Of a stretch of 64,000 bases of DNA, positions 30,338-42,000 are shown in pieces. Every line of letters begins with the position of its first letter. Position 1 is the stretch's first letter. The translations under genes were made by a program, and so were the position numbers. The stretch spans positions 2,542,001 to 2,606,000 of the forward strand of contig JAALGZ010000001.1 of the NCBI GenBank assembly GCA_015227615.1, read 5' to 3'. The stretch is from Labyrinthula sp. Ha (lineage: Eukaryota; Sar; Bigyra; Labyrinthulida; Labyrinthulaceae). A model generated the notes under the pieces. It ran no database searches, was not told the DNA's origin, and was given only the letters and a program-made list of their open reading frames with translations.

Positions 30338-31033
30338 TTAAATATATTGGCTCAGGAGGTAGCGAACATCTCGCAGCTCTTCTTCATATTCCCGAAGTCT
30401 TACTTTAAGACTTCCAATTATTCTTTTATTTAGTTTGGTCGCTTTCGTAAGTTTTAGTCTTGCTTTCAATTGATCCAGTTTTTCTGTAACATCCTTTTCC
30501 TCCTCCATTAGTTTTTTCTTTTCCTCTGTTGATGGAGCCGCCAAATTTCTCTCTGTCAGTTTTGTTTCTGAACTACCATAACCTTCAAGAAAGCGCTTCC
30601 TGCAAAGCATTTGCTTTTCGGCTTCTCGATCCATCCCCGGTTTCAAGTATATTTTCGTGCTCTGTGCTTTATTGCAAGATTTGTTTTCTTCCTCTACCGA
30701 AGATTTATTTTTCTTCTTTGAGATGTTATCTATACTAAAAACAGGATTCTGTTTCCTCAAGAAATGTGGAACTTTAACTTTGACTGGCCCATTCCTTTTC
30801 ATCTTATAGTTTTCTTTTAACTGAACACCTGCACGCCAAGGCATTCTCTCCCCCTTTAATTTTCTCAGTTCAGCGGCGTTTCTTTGTTTCAAAACTGGGT
30901 ATTTAACCTTTGTCTCATACTTACCCATATATAATTTTCTTATGAGATGACCTGCCGTGGTATGCGCCCTAAAGGTATTCATAATTTGCCTAGCATCCTC
31001 TACGTCAATTGTTTCTTCTTTTATTCCTTTCAT
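30338..31033 (-). CDS. Unknown basic protein; possible distant UPF0193/EVG1 (C22orf23)-like
   Basis: A 231-residue, Lys/Arg/Glu-rich, single-exon protein with a helical C-terminus (about residues 165-231, coiled-coil composition). The segment MDREAEKQMLCRKRFLEG and the ending IIGSLKVRLREYEEELRDV loosely recall the RDLEKEKQRLQ and KLREMEDID blocks of C22orf23/EVG1, a protein of ciliated lineages, but this is from memory and weak. The N-terminal half (IMNTFRAHTTAGHLIRK) has no match I know. No signal peptide or membrane segment. Convergent with the rhomboid gene, and forms the right edge of the gene island. Confidence 0.7.
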   Translation of the reverse strand: MKGIKEETIDVEDARQIMNTFRAHTTAGHLIRKLYMGKYETKVKYPVLKQRNAAELRKLKGERMPWRAGVQLKENYKMKRNGPVKVKVPHFLRKQNPVFSIDNISKKKNKSSVEEENKSCNKAQSTKIYLKPGMDREAEKQMLCRKRFLEGYGSSETKLTERNLAAPSTEEKKKLMEEEKDVTEKLDQLKARLKLTKATKLNKRIIGSLKVRLREYEEELRDVRYLLSQYI

Positions 31034-34000
31034 GTGGATATTGCTCTGCCTTTGAACTAATTAAACTGAAAGCAACAAATTTACGATTTACGAGCAAGCT
31101 AGAAATATCAACGAATGAGGAAATGGTATTAAACCAGCTTTCTTTGGTACTAAAATGAAGTTAAATTACTAAGAATCAAGATTAGCTAAAGTTTGACCTG
31201 AAATCTAGTTTTCACTTCTAAACTTCAAGTTAATTGTGGTGACTGGTCTCCTCTCATTGGCAATATTACTAGTCTTATCTTCACAGCAGATTTTTTTTTT
31301 GCACTGGGGGTTCTCACATTAAGGAATAAAATCTGAGAATAGTTTTAATCAAGAGTTTAGGGAAACTAGATTCTCCTTAGACTATGGTCTTAAAACAGTC
31401 AACAAAGCATCGAAAGAATGTTAAAAGTGTTTAGAAAATTTACCTATAGAGACACTAAAGCTCGTGCCCTATCTAAACCATTGCGCCTAAGACATTATAA
31501 CTTGGGGAATTGAAGGGTTTGAACAACTATAATGTTCTCGATACTTGAAATTGTGGGTACGTGCAAGTGCAGCATGTTAATCATAAGAAACAAGAATTCC
31601 AGCAATAGTCAAGCAATTCGATAGACCTTAAGTCATCGTAATAGCCCATTCCTCACTTATGTTCTCAGAACTTCTAAGGTGTCCCACGAATTTCATTCAA
31701 GTTTTGGCGATTTAACTTAATCGATATAGGAACCTTTTAGAACCCAGTCAGGTTCTAAGAAAAATACCAGAATTCAAGTTTTAGGTGCAATAGAAACACT
31801 GTTTAAGAGAACAAATGAGAGTTATCTAGCTACCGACTTCCTTGATACTTGTTTTAAAATTCATGCATAGCAGAAAGTATGACAAATTCTTTAGCTGAAT
31901 CTTTTTAAGTAATCATTATTTATACTACAATAACATGTTTCATTATGGATATCTTTTTAAAATATCTTACATCCTAATTTGGCTTTAGAACGTGAGGCTT
32001 AGAGTTCCAGAGGTACTAACCTGTGTTATCTTCTCGAAGACGATTAACTTCAGTCATCATAAAAAATTCTTAACTTGCCAATAAGATGTTTTCCTGACAT
32101 AATTAACTTTGGCACATTTCTGCTCCAATTTCCAACTATAATTATTAATGATTGAACAACATTAAATTTAGCCTTTCTTTGAAAACAATCGAATGGGCAA
32201 ATAGGTGAAGTCACCAAAAGCCGGCTGAAATTATGATTTAGAAATTAGGATAATTTATTTTGCAAGCCATTTTTGGTGCTCAGATCGAGGTTTGGATCGC
32301 ATCGTATAGGTAATTGCATTTGTAGAGATATTTTGAAAGGTAAAGCACATTTACAAATTCGAGACTCGCCATCTAATCCCCATGGAGACCTAAGCATTTA
32401 CCGAACCTTCTGTATCTATAAATTTCTTACTTTTTTTGGCTTCTTAAAGCTAGATTAGTGATTTTCCGGACTATATGAGAATAATATATATTTGTTAACG
32501 CTTTAATTCCTCTATAGATTTTCCTCTAAAAGTTCTTTACTCCAAGAGAACGTGGTTGTCAAAATTCTTTTGGGTGCAATCAGCCAGGCTCTCAAAAATG
32601 TAATTGTCTTAACAGATAAGTTCCTTTACTACTACATTGTTTCCGATATCTAGTGGCTTTGATAGAAAACTTCATCCAAGTTTACTACGCATTGATTCCT
32701 AGCGTTATCAGGTTGGGAGTATATTGCTTGGAATCCATTCGTCTCTATTCTGGCTTTATTAAAATTGAGCGTACTTTCTGTATATGTAAAAATTATATGC
32801 TTTTCTTTAATCCGCACGTAAATTTCGAAAGCCTAAACTGGAAGAACTAAATAGCGCCTAGTTAGAAATTTCATATCATTATTTTCCGTTTAGTTTTCTT
32901 TGGTATAGTTTCGTTAGTTTATTGTATACCTTACTTGAATAAAGTGAAACCTTCAGTTTCAAAGGCACAAGTTAAATGTAAAAAAGCAATATTCTGCAAG
33001 CAACGGTGTTCAACTTAGATGTCTTACATTCATCTCGTCAAGGGTAAAGCCCTAACACTGTTAATCGTTAGAACTACAAATATATGTGCCAGTAGGGGGC
33101 GTGAAATTGGCCGAGCTATAGATTTGGAATGCTCAGATAAGGTTTCTCTACTAACCCATGACATTCGATTTCACCTCTTTCATGTTTAACATAGCTATAG
33201 GCATATGAAAAATTAAAACACTAGTAGATTCAAAAGATGGTGTATACATCTCTTCTGTTGCATATGTTGCTGATGGATGACGATATATGCGATAATAAGG
33301 CATCGGGCAATATAATTTTTCCAACAACAAATGGAAAATAAATTTAGTTCGGATTGTCAGTTTGAGGATTTTGGTTATGATTAGTATCAAATGATTATTA
33401 TATTATTATAATAAATAACTGATTGTCAACAGTCAACCAACATAGTTTTGTCATTATTGACAATTGTCAATGATCTACATATATATGGGCAAGAAATATT
33501 ATAGATAAATACTCAATTAATCAAATCCGATCCCTAGTAACAACTCATGCAGCAAAGACTCGTATGGAACAGAAGAAATGCGAAGAGTTAAGGGTGCAAG
33601 CTTGCATAACTACAGTTTATTAAACATTATTGCTGCGTGATTACTAAGTTGTTCCCTACTTCTTTGTTTTAGGTTGTCTTCCAAACATGATTCGGATTAT
33701 TCTACTTTCTTTGATGAGCCTTGTTTATTAATTGCTCCTCTTGCGGTTTATGTGAAACCTTTGTTTCACTCTCTAAATGATTTGTGTGTGAACACACCAG
33801 CTTAAGCATTACGAGAACTCGCAGAGAAACTCGAACTAACAACTCTTTGCAAACTTAGAGTAACTGATATTCTTCATAAAAGCCAAGAGTTCTCTTAAAC
33901 GTTTGCTCTTAAAAAAATTCTGCGCTGGTTCATCCTCAGCTAGTCAGAGGTCTGCACTCTCTAGTCGTAGCCGACAAAGTAAACACAATTACACAAACAA

Positions 34001-34237
34001 GCGAAATCTACTTAAAGTCTTCGCTGTGAACTCCTGCTTTAGTTGCTTAAAAGTCTTTAAACTCTTTTAAAGCTAAAGAGCCCGGCCAAAGAAACCGGCA
34101 TATACTTGTTCTTAGTGCAGTGAAAGTAAAACCCAAAATTTGGATACGATCAGGATTCAGGAATAGCCATAAGACAAATATAAAATAAAAATACACACAG
34201 TCTTCAGTTTATACAACCAACACATATCTAAACTAGG
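31034..34237. other. AT-rich intergenic desert, no supported gene
   Basis: About 3.2 kb between the divergent start codons of the unknown basic protein and NAGS. Frames of 60-80 codons (32273-32458, 32653-32850, 33151-33390) have no recognisable product. The stretch 33800-34130 is richer in CTCTTAA/TTAAAG-type words than its surroundings, without a clear repeat unit. No RNA gene seen. Confidence 0.55.
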
Positions 34238-36204
34238 ATGTTTCACAAATTGAAACAACAAATAATGTTAAAGAATATTAGAATATATCAAAACAATTTA
34301 AACACACTAAGGCTGTTTCGGTTTCAAAATGTTTTCAAGAGTACAAGTACGCAAAGTGACAAAACCGACTTGCATGGTGGGCAAACCGGAGAAGTTTCTG
34401 GAAGCATTAACCTGAACGCTTCTAAGCGGAAACCCATGCTAAGAAAAGCATCTCTGTTCGGATCTCCCGAATCTTTCTTCAAACTAAACCCACTGGAAGG
34501 CCTGGAAGAAGACAAGGAGGTAATTACGTCGACAAACGAAAAAATCCGTCGCCAGAAGAGATACAAACGTGCTCAAAGTGAGTCACAGAAAGAGTTTAAT
34601 GATGATTTGTTGAATGTAGACTCTCTTCGTGTTCTTTCAAATCCAAGCTACAAACACCTAATGAACCTGAACAACAGACAGAGTACGCCTATTCAAATGT
34701 CAGCATACAAACTGTTTCGTTCCATGGCCCCGTACATTGCAGTGCACTACAATTCTGTTATGGTATTTTTGCGTTGTTTTTTTTATTTTAGGTAATACAC
34801 GTTCCAGGAGAAGTCTTGGAATCCGACTTAGAAGATAGCATCCTTCATGACATTGCTCTTTTGAAAACACTTGGAGTTAAGATCGTTTTAGTAGCTGGAT
34901 GTCGTCCACAAACAAGAAGACATTTAGAAAAAAATGGAATTGCTTCAAATTTTCAAGCTGGAAATAGGGTATGTGATAAAGGGACATTAGAATACACGCA
35001 ACAGGTTGCTGGATTTGTCCGCGTGCAGATAGAGTCAAAGTTGGGAAGAGGTTTACTGAATGCTCCATCCGGTGTGGATACAACCTTTGGATCAAATAAT
35101 AATGAGCAACCTAAGATTATTAGCGGTAATTTTGTCAAAGCAATTCCGTACGGAGTTAGAGATGGAGTAGATTATAAATATACTGGGTTAGTACAGAGGA
35201 TAAATGCAAGGAAAATAATCTCGTTGCTGGAGCAGGGAGATATTGTGCTTCTTTCTCATCTGGGGTATTCTCAGAGTGGACAGGTGTTTCATTGTAGAAG
35301 TGAAGAAGTTGCTGTAAAGGCTGCCATTGAGTTGAAAGCGGACAAATTGATATTTTTTCACAATGGTGAGACCCTTGTGGATTCTTCTCGACACACAAAT
35401 TTAGTACACAACCTAAGTTTGAAGAAAGCAGTGGAGCTGTCATCGAGATTAAAGGAGGAACTTGGACAAGATGGGGATCGAATTTATCACGAACACTCCT
35501 CAGAAGCTTCACTTGAATGGAGATTACAGTTCTTAGACTATCTTCTAGGAGCAATTGCTGCGGTTAGGCAAAATGTGAGCAGAGTGCATTTGGTCAGCAG
35601 ACATATAGAGGGGTCACTGATTACCGAGCTTTGTACTAGGGATGGACTAGGTTTGTTAATTTCAAAGGAGCTATATGATGGAGTGCGTAGGGCTACGTTA
35701 GATGATATCGCACCTATTCAAACTCTGATTAAACCTCTTGAGGAGAAGAAAATATTGGTTACACGGCCTCCAGAACTACTTGAGCTTGAAATTGCCCATT
35801 TCTATGTCTATGAGAGAGATGGAGAAGTTTTGGCTTGTTTTCATTATAAGAATTATGAGGATCCTCGGTATAAGGGAGGAGCAAGCGAAATGAGCTGTGT
35901 AGCTGTGAGTCAACAGCTAAGGCAAGAGGGTTTAGGGAATGCCCTTCTTAGTTATTGTTTGCGAAAAGCACTTGTAGAGGGCTGTGAGAATTTATTTGTA
36001 CTTTCTACTCAAAGCAGTCATTGGTTTGTCGATAGAGGATTTGAAGAGAGGCTGCCTGAGAGTTTACCAAAGGAAAAGTATCAAATTTATAATTTTAATA
36101 GAAACCCAAAAGTTTATTTTAAGAAAGTAGTGTCAGAGTCGGAACTAGATCAAGAAGCTGTTATTTGGTCTAAAGGAACTAATTTATCGTTGTATCGACC
36201 TTAA
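34238..36204 (+). CDS. NAGS: N-acetylglutamate synthase (ArgA/NAGS: amino-acid kinase + GNAT)
   Basis: Exons 34238-34762 and 34792-36204 join across a 29-nt intron (34763-34791) to 645 residues. It acetylates glutamate with acetyl-CoA, the first step of arginine (ornithine) synthesis. The amino-acid kinase-like domain begins near residue 160 with VIHVPGEVL, then HDIALLKTLGVKIVLVAGCR, closely matching bacterial and plant ArgA. The C-terminal GNAT domain (about 490-635) has MSCVAVSQQLRQEGLGNALL (acetyl-CoA loop), LSTQSSHWFVDRGFEE and NRNPKVYFKK, all ArgA hallmarks. The N-terminal ~155 residues are basic, Ser/Asn-rich and lack acids at the very start (MFHKLKQQIMLKNIRIY), consistent with an organelle transit peptide, mitochondrial or plastid. 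It is longer than bacterial ArgA because of this extension. Convergent with the F-box gene (211 bp). Confidence 0.93.
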
Positions 36205-36415
36205 TGTGCAAAATTCTGAACTGAAAAATATAAGTTTATATAGAGCCAACATATTTATGGTGAAGGAATATACACAAATACTAGAGTCCAAGGTTATAGG
36301 AAAAATACTGCTCAGAGAAGTTTAATAACAAAAGCGAACACCTATATTCTAAACAAATGGTCTTTACGGCATGCTCCAAGCGCGCTTAAAGCCATTGTAA
36401 AGAACGACGACTACC

Positions 36416-38614
36416 CTATACCTTCTCTTTTTCTATCTTGACAGTTGGGGAGGTGTTCTCCCCTTGTTCTTTTTTATGTCTTGGGTCGTTTGCTGACCCG
36501 TTTGCAGGGCTTAGCGAAGGTCTTTTTCTGGGTGGTTCTCCAGGCTTTTCACTTCCACTCTCCTCCCTTTTTCTTTTATGTTCTTCTTGCTCCTCTTTTA
36601 CAACATTTTGCTTGGACTCACCTTCATTTGCTTTTGCTTGAGTATCCTCTAAAGTTCGTACTTTCCATACCTTCATTGTCCAATCTTCACTTGCTGTTAA
36701 GATACTACCATCTTTGAAACAAAGCAACTTCTTTACCGGCATATCATGACCATCAACTACATTGCTAAAGTTTCCCCGATAATGCTCTTCCCGCGGTACG
36801 CTCAACCCTGGCAGCAGATAGAGATCATCTAGGCTACGTAGCTCTAGTTCCCCATCCCTCACACTACACAAGAGATGAGGCAATTCATCAATTTTTCGCA
36901 CCGTGATATCCCAGCATATTGACAACGGATTTAAAAAGATTTGAGAAAGAAGCTGCAATCTATTTACGTCCCACATTTTAATATAGCAGTCCCAACCACA
37001 AGTGTAAAGTCTCTCGTTCCCAGGCTCGTTCGTCTTGTTATGTATTGTCATACATGTTACCTTATCTTTATGTGACAAAAAAGGCTTTATGTTTCTTCCG
37101 TAAGATTTTCCACTCTCTGGATCTGATTGCGGACCTTGCTTAAACAACTTTTCTTTGAACTCGCGGGCTTCTTCTGCATCGGCAATTAATGGGCTGTCCA
37201 TTCTAAACCTTGTTAGGTTGAAGGTCAACACATTTCCATCATCACCACCCGAAAATAATCTCAACTCCGTCCCGGTAAACTGGGAAGGGTAAGAATTTGC
37301 TGCAAGAAAACAATTAATTGGCTTGGTGTGGATATTAACATACTTGAAAACGTGCAAAGTTTCAGTGTCAATAATCGCAAGTTGCGTATCAGCTCCACCA
37401 GAGAAGAGCTTGTTATCCACAAGCTTTAAACAATTTACTTTTCCTTTATGAGCGTGTAAAGGTTTCACGGTGTTCCCGTTGCTTTTCGCACCAGAACCAT
37501 TATTCTTTCTGAACAAAAGTTGCTTTGCGATATAACCGTTATCCATACCAAAAAATACAAACTGCGTTCCAGCCTCTACAGCAGTCACCGCAAAAACAGG
37601 CTTAGTTACGTGCGCTGCTTGATTGTATCCAATTTGTGGAAATGAAGGCTGCTGAGTGTTTGGTATCAAAGGCAATTGGCTTAGACAAAGCGTGCGTATA
37701 CATTTCCATGTATTAACATCCCAAACTTTCACTTTTCCATCCAAAGAACCACTGAAAACCCAAGAGTGAACTTGTGCAAGCGATGTGACGCAATCTAAAT
37801 GTCCTCGTAGGTTCTTGCCAACATGAAGAAACAGAGCAGACCAAACATTTGTCTTTGTCAAGGCGGCATATACTCGTCTTGAAACTAAAGATAACCTATT
37901 CATATCCACAACATTTAAATACTTTACAACATGATTTATACTCAGTTCGAGAGCGGAAGGTACTTCCTCTATATTTTTGTCTGTTGTTTCTACTTCGTTA
38001 GACGTGCTATTCTCTGGTCGGACTCGCTTCCTTGAAGGCGGCGAGGACTCTTTTTCTACTTTATTTTTACTTGACTCGATCTCTGTCTGTACAGTTTCTG
38101 CAGAAGCCTCCTTGACTTCATGAGTTCCATTTAATGTCGTTGATTCTGTAGTTGCAATTTCTTTTTCTTTCTCTTCAGAAGCCTTTCCTTGCTGAATCTT
38201 TTCCTCCATCTGAGAGATAGGTTCAACTGAATGTTGGGAAGGTATGGCTTCGAAATTAGAACTTGATCCTTTAAGTTGATCATGCTTCTCAATTGCCGCA
38301 GAAGTATCTTGCGATGGCTCTCCTTCTGTGCTGCCATTCAAAATAAGAGAATTTATCTCTGCTGGTTTATTAATCTCCATAGAAGCATCCTTTCCTGTAT
38401 CTTTTGAAACTACTGGTTCTTGAGCACCACCTTCATTTAATTTCTTTGCTTCTTCAGAGTTAGTATGCTTCTGAAAAATTTGAACAGGTGGTTCAGTTGG
38501 TTTCATATCTTGAAGCTTAGGTGGTGGGCCAACATCACTTCCAAAAATGCTCATTTCACCTATGTCTAAAGACCCATTTACTTCTTCGTTTTGCTTCTGT
38601 AGATGAGCCATCAT
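36416..38614 (-). CDS. F-box/WD40 protein (putative SCF substrate receptor)
   Basis: A 732-residue single-exon protein. The start is set at the ATG at 38614; the frame is open to 38659 but begins there with TTG. Residues ~1-215 are an acidic, Ser/Glu-rich disordered region with a nuclear-localisation-like SRKRVRPEN near residue 198. An F-box-like segment follows (about 220-265: HVVKYLNVVDMNRLSLVSRRVY). Then come WD40 repeats with clear units ending FSGSLDGKVKVWDV, LFSGGADTQLAIID, LFSGGDDGNVLTFN, YTCGWDCYIKMWDV and LTASEDWTMKVWKV. The C-terminus is charged with a second basic motif (RKRPSLSP). F-box/WD40 proteins bind Skp1 and recruit phosphorylated targets to SCF ubiquitin ligases, and the motifs suggest a nuclear one. 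The propeller is long, with an insertion before the fourth repeat. Confidence 0.82.
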   Translation of the reverse strand: MMAHLQKQNEEVNGSLDIGEMSIFGSDVGPPPKLQDMKPTEPPVQIFQKHTNSEEAKKLNEGGAQEPVVSKDTGKDASMEINKPAEINSLILNGSTEGEPSQDTSAAIEKHDQLKGSSSNFEAIPSQHSVEPISQMEEKIQQGKASEEKEKEIATTESTTLNGTHEVKEASAETVQTEIESSKNKVEKESSPPSRKRVRPENSTSNEVETTDKNIEEVPSALELSINHVVKYLNVVDMNRLSLVSRRVYAALTKTNVWSALFLHVGKNLRGHLDCVTSLAQVHSWVFSGSLDGKVKVWDVNTWKCIRTLCLSQLPLIPNTQQPSFPQIGYNQAAHVTKPVFAVTAVEAGTQFVFFGMDNGYIAKQLLFRKNNGSGAKSNGNTVKPLHAHKGKVNCLKLVDNKLFSGGADTQLAIIDTETLHVFKYVNIHTKPINCFLAANSYPSQFTGTELRLFSGGDDGNVLTFNLTRFRMDSPLIADAEEAREFKEKLFKQGPQSDPESGKSYGRNIKPFLSHKDKVTCMTIHNKTNEPGNERLYTCGWDCYIKMWDVNRLQLLSQIFLNPLSICWDITVRKIDELPHLLCSVRDGELELRSLDDLYLLPGLSVPREEHYRGNFSNVVDGHDMPVKKLLCFKDGSILTASEDWTMKVWKVRTLEDTQAKANEGESKQNVVKEEQEEHKRKREESGSEKPGEPPRKRPSLSPANGSANDPRHKKEQGENTSPTVKIEKEKV

Positions 38615-38860
38615 ATTAATAAAAAAGTGTTTTGCAGGTTTTTCGTTTAAGTAAGGCAAAAAAAGTTGCTAAAGTATAAGATAAAAATAAATTCGTAAAC
38701 TTGACTCACTTGGATACTTTCTACAAAGATTTTTTCGTGTTAATCAACTCCTTAAACAGCGAAATATAATCAGAGAAACAGAGTATGCTAACAAAAGAAA
38801 ACAAAAACAAAGATTTGTGTCACAAAAAGTTATTGTAGATAAAGTTTGAGCAAGAATAAC

Positions 38861-39082
38861 CTATTTGAATTCGTTTTTCAAACGCTTGATTGCGTGTAGG
38901 CCAATAGAACTAGATGTAAAGTTGCTTTTCTTCTCGATGTTTATTTTTTGAATTGTTGTTTTTTTAGCGACTCTTGATGGGTAGGTCCGATCAGAAATTT
39001 GGGTCAGCCATCTTGGAACAGTTATGGGCCATTGAGCCAAAAAAAATTTTGGGCAATCAATTTTACTCTTTCTAGAAATCAT
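38861..39082 (-). CDS. Possible small conserved-looking ORF, 73 codons
   Basis: ATG at 39082 (in CCACCATGA) to TAG at 38861, upstream of and in the same orientation as the F-box gene. The product is basic with the segment AQWPITVPRWLTQISDRTYP and a Lys-rich C-terminus. Its base composition looks more gene-like than the neighbouring desert, and its spacing suits the island edge. No family recognised; the size would suit a small organellar or ribosomal protein, which is a guess. Confidence 0.35.
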   Translation of the reverse strand: MISRKSKIDCPKFFLAQWPITVPRWLTQISDRTYPSRVAKKTTIQKINIEKKSNFTSSSIGLHAIKRLKNEFK

Positions 39083-42000
39083 GGTGGATCCATCAAGCTG
39101 GTATGACCACTTGCATACTTGCATAGATTATAGGAGGGGGTTGTTTTGAGTATTAAAACTTCCAATAGAGTTGAAGCTATTGCGTGAATCATTTAAAGTA
39201 TTTTTTAAGTAAAAGTATTATTTTTTTCTCCATCTGGGTGAGAAGAGAAGAGACCTTGGGTTGGTCGCAGTCTACAATAAGTGCCCTGTGTTTGTTTTTC
39301 ACGGTTATAAGAGTGTTTTCGTAAACTTGGTTCCTATATAAGTACAATTTTGAATTAACTTTCACATTATTGTTTTTTAATATGAGACCATAAAGTTAAA
39401 CAAATCAGTGAGGTTCACAATTAATCTACTACAATATACTAAAGGACAAGAGATATAACACGAAAAACCTGCAAATCAAATTTAATTAATGTGCTATGGT
39501 TGTAAGAAACAGAAGGATCTGTTCATTTTATCTAGTTTAAGCACTTCAATGTTATTCCACGCTTATTAGAATTAGTTTCTTGACCTGAGTTGAACGCAAT
39601 AGTATATGGATACTGTTATAGCACCTTGCAATCATATTAACATGCAATAAATGAATTATGAACCGATAGCTTAATGTATACTCTGCAGTTATTATTGTTA
39701 AAATAAATGCGTTAAATTAATATAATGTTCCTGTATATAGCGTGCTAATGTATAAATGAACCGTACTAATTTCTCCAGGCTTTGTACAGAGTAGTTTTCT
39801 AGCTAAAAAACTAGTTTTTACCTATTAAACTCGATATTTTAATGCTAAGCTATATTTGATGAAAGCAAAACAAATTATACAGTTAGGAGCTATGTATTTA
39901 CCAAAAACTGTTGCAATAGACAACTTAGTAAATTTAGTTACCGTACCATCAGATAAAAACTACCGAAAAGCATCAGACCACTTACCTCATATTTTCAATT
40001 TGATCTTGATACGTTATAAGAGCCAGAAATGAATACTAATATACGGCAATTCTTGTAAGTATTATACCATAAGGGTCTTAGACTCCTAAAGATTGTGCAA
40101 CCATAAGCTGACATGCATCTACTAATCTTAAACAGTCTCATGAAATGATCTTTCACAAATCCAGTCACCGAAGAAATTTCTTTACTACAGGAGGATAGCT
40201 CTTAATTTAAAAAAAAATAGCTCGATTCAAATCGCACCTGATTGGAAAAAATTTGCAATATAAAGTTACTTCCAACATAAAATTCAAACATCACATGATT
40301 ACTAAGTAGCTTTTTCGAAACGCATATGTAATTTTATTGCAGCCTTTGGTACTTCATACTTTATTTATTGATTTAAAGAATAATTTATTCTGATAGAGAA
40401 TTCTGCTTTGTGTTGATGCTTTCATTGTACTATATCTATATAGTTAAGGCATGGAGCTGTTCTGCTCATTTGTGTATACAAATACTTTTATGCACAATTC
40501 GGATTAATAATTATGTTGAGACTAAGGGAAACAACCACATTTTGAAAGATGCTTCTTTAACTTCCTGTCATATTTGTGTATATTGTTTTTGTGGTAACGT
40601 CGATACCAGGCTCGTTTTGCCTTAGGCTTAGTATGATTAGTAACATTTTCAAACTATCTGTGTTTTGACAGGAAAAATGTGATTAATCTATAGGATCTTA
40701 GGTCTCCATTAGGAGTTTCGTAGAAAAAGATTAGACAACCGAGATACTATTCAAATATACGGTAGATAATTTTTTGAAACAGAAAAGCTGTAATTTCTAG
40801 TATTGCTTTTTGGATCTACTCTAGACCAAAAGGTGATAAGTACAAAATTACCTCGGTTTGTAGGAAATGAAAACATACCATTATGTGCTTTGGAAAAAGC
40901 AGCGGATATATTCATGTATTAACTAAATTATGAAGCTAAAAACGAAAGGGTCTGAGGATATGTTACAAAATATATTGTTTCCACTAGTTTATAATAAAAG
41001 CATACTTTCTGCATAGGTGCTATACGAAAAAAGCCCATTTAGTAAGGATTAACCCAAAGTTATTCCAGGTGAACCAAGAAACTTAAAATTTGCAGCTACT
41101 ACCTATACTTGAAATTTGATTAGCTAAAAAATTCGTCCAAAGCTGGGTTGAATAGAGTTGCAGAGCTCTAATTACTTCCGAGATCAGTTGACGCAATGGT
41201 TCTTACTGTATTGATTATATTTTCATATTGATGCTTCTTAAACGAGGTAGCCGTGGTAGGAGTTTTAAATAATACCCCAGTATTCTTTGTAGCCAAAGAT
41301 AAGGATACGAACAGTAAGATACACACAAAAACCAAGCGTACAAAATAATATTTTGTCTGAGTCAACGTGATATCAACGATACCCGGTGTACAACACAGTT
41401 AATGGTTTAGAACTGAGACCATTATAAACTTCTGGTGGGTGCATAAATCCTATTAAACATAAAAACACAAATGAAAATAGCCTGCAAACTAGACATTCTA
41501 GAATTATGAAATATTAGCCACCATTACAAGTGATGTATAAGTATACGGTTCTTAAATTCATGTTTCAGGATATTCCTAGGCCACTCATAAATGAAATAGA
41601 CATACCAGCTCAATTAGTTGATGTATTTGAAGAACAGTAAATAAATTACTATTTGAGAGGATGACATGCAAAATATTTCAGAATGATAGAAGAAAATTTT
41701 CACATAGGAAAATAATCTTTTTCTTGAGTAGAAATAAATCAGTTAGAGTTATTTAGAACTCTTAACAATATTCTCTTGAAATATTGACCTAGAAAAAATA
41801 TCTGCATAGAATCACAGAGCCCTGTAGAGAACTCTTTGAAAAAACTTCTTTTAGTAGGTTAGTGTTAATCTGACTTGTAATCTTTGGTTACGAATGTATA
41901 TAATTAACCGCCGATTCCATGGATATGAAGAGGGTATGCACCCAAGCTATGTGAGTTATACAGATGAACAAAGTTATTTGATCTTCTTTCTCCTTTAGCC

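Noticed and set aside
32400-32800. Two small frames both containing RTFCI-K (near 32400 and 32768)
   Set aside because: Only 17 of 21 bases agree and similarity does not extend either side; too little to call a repeat.
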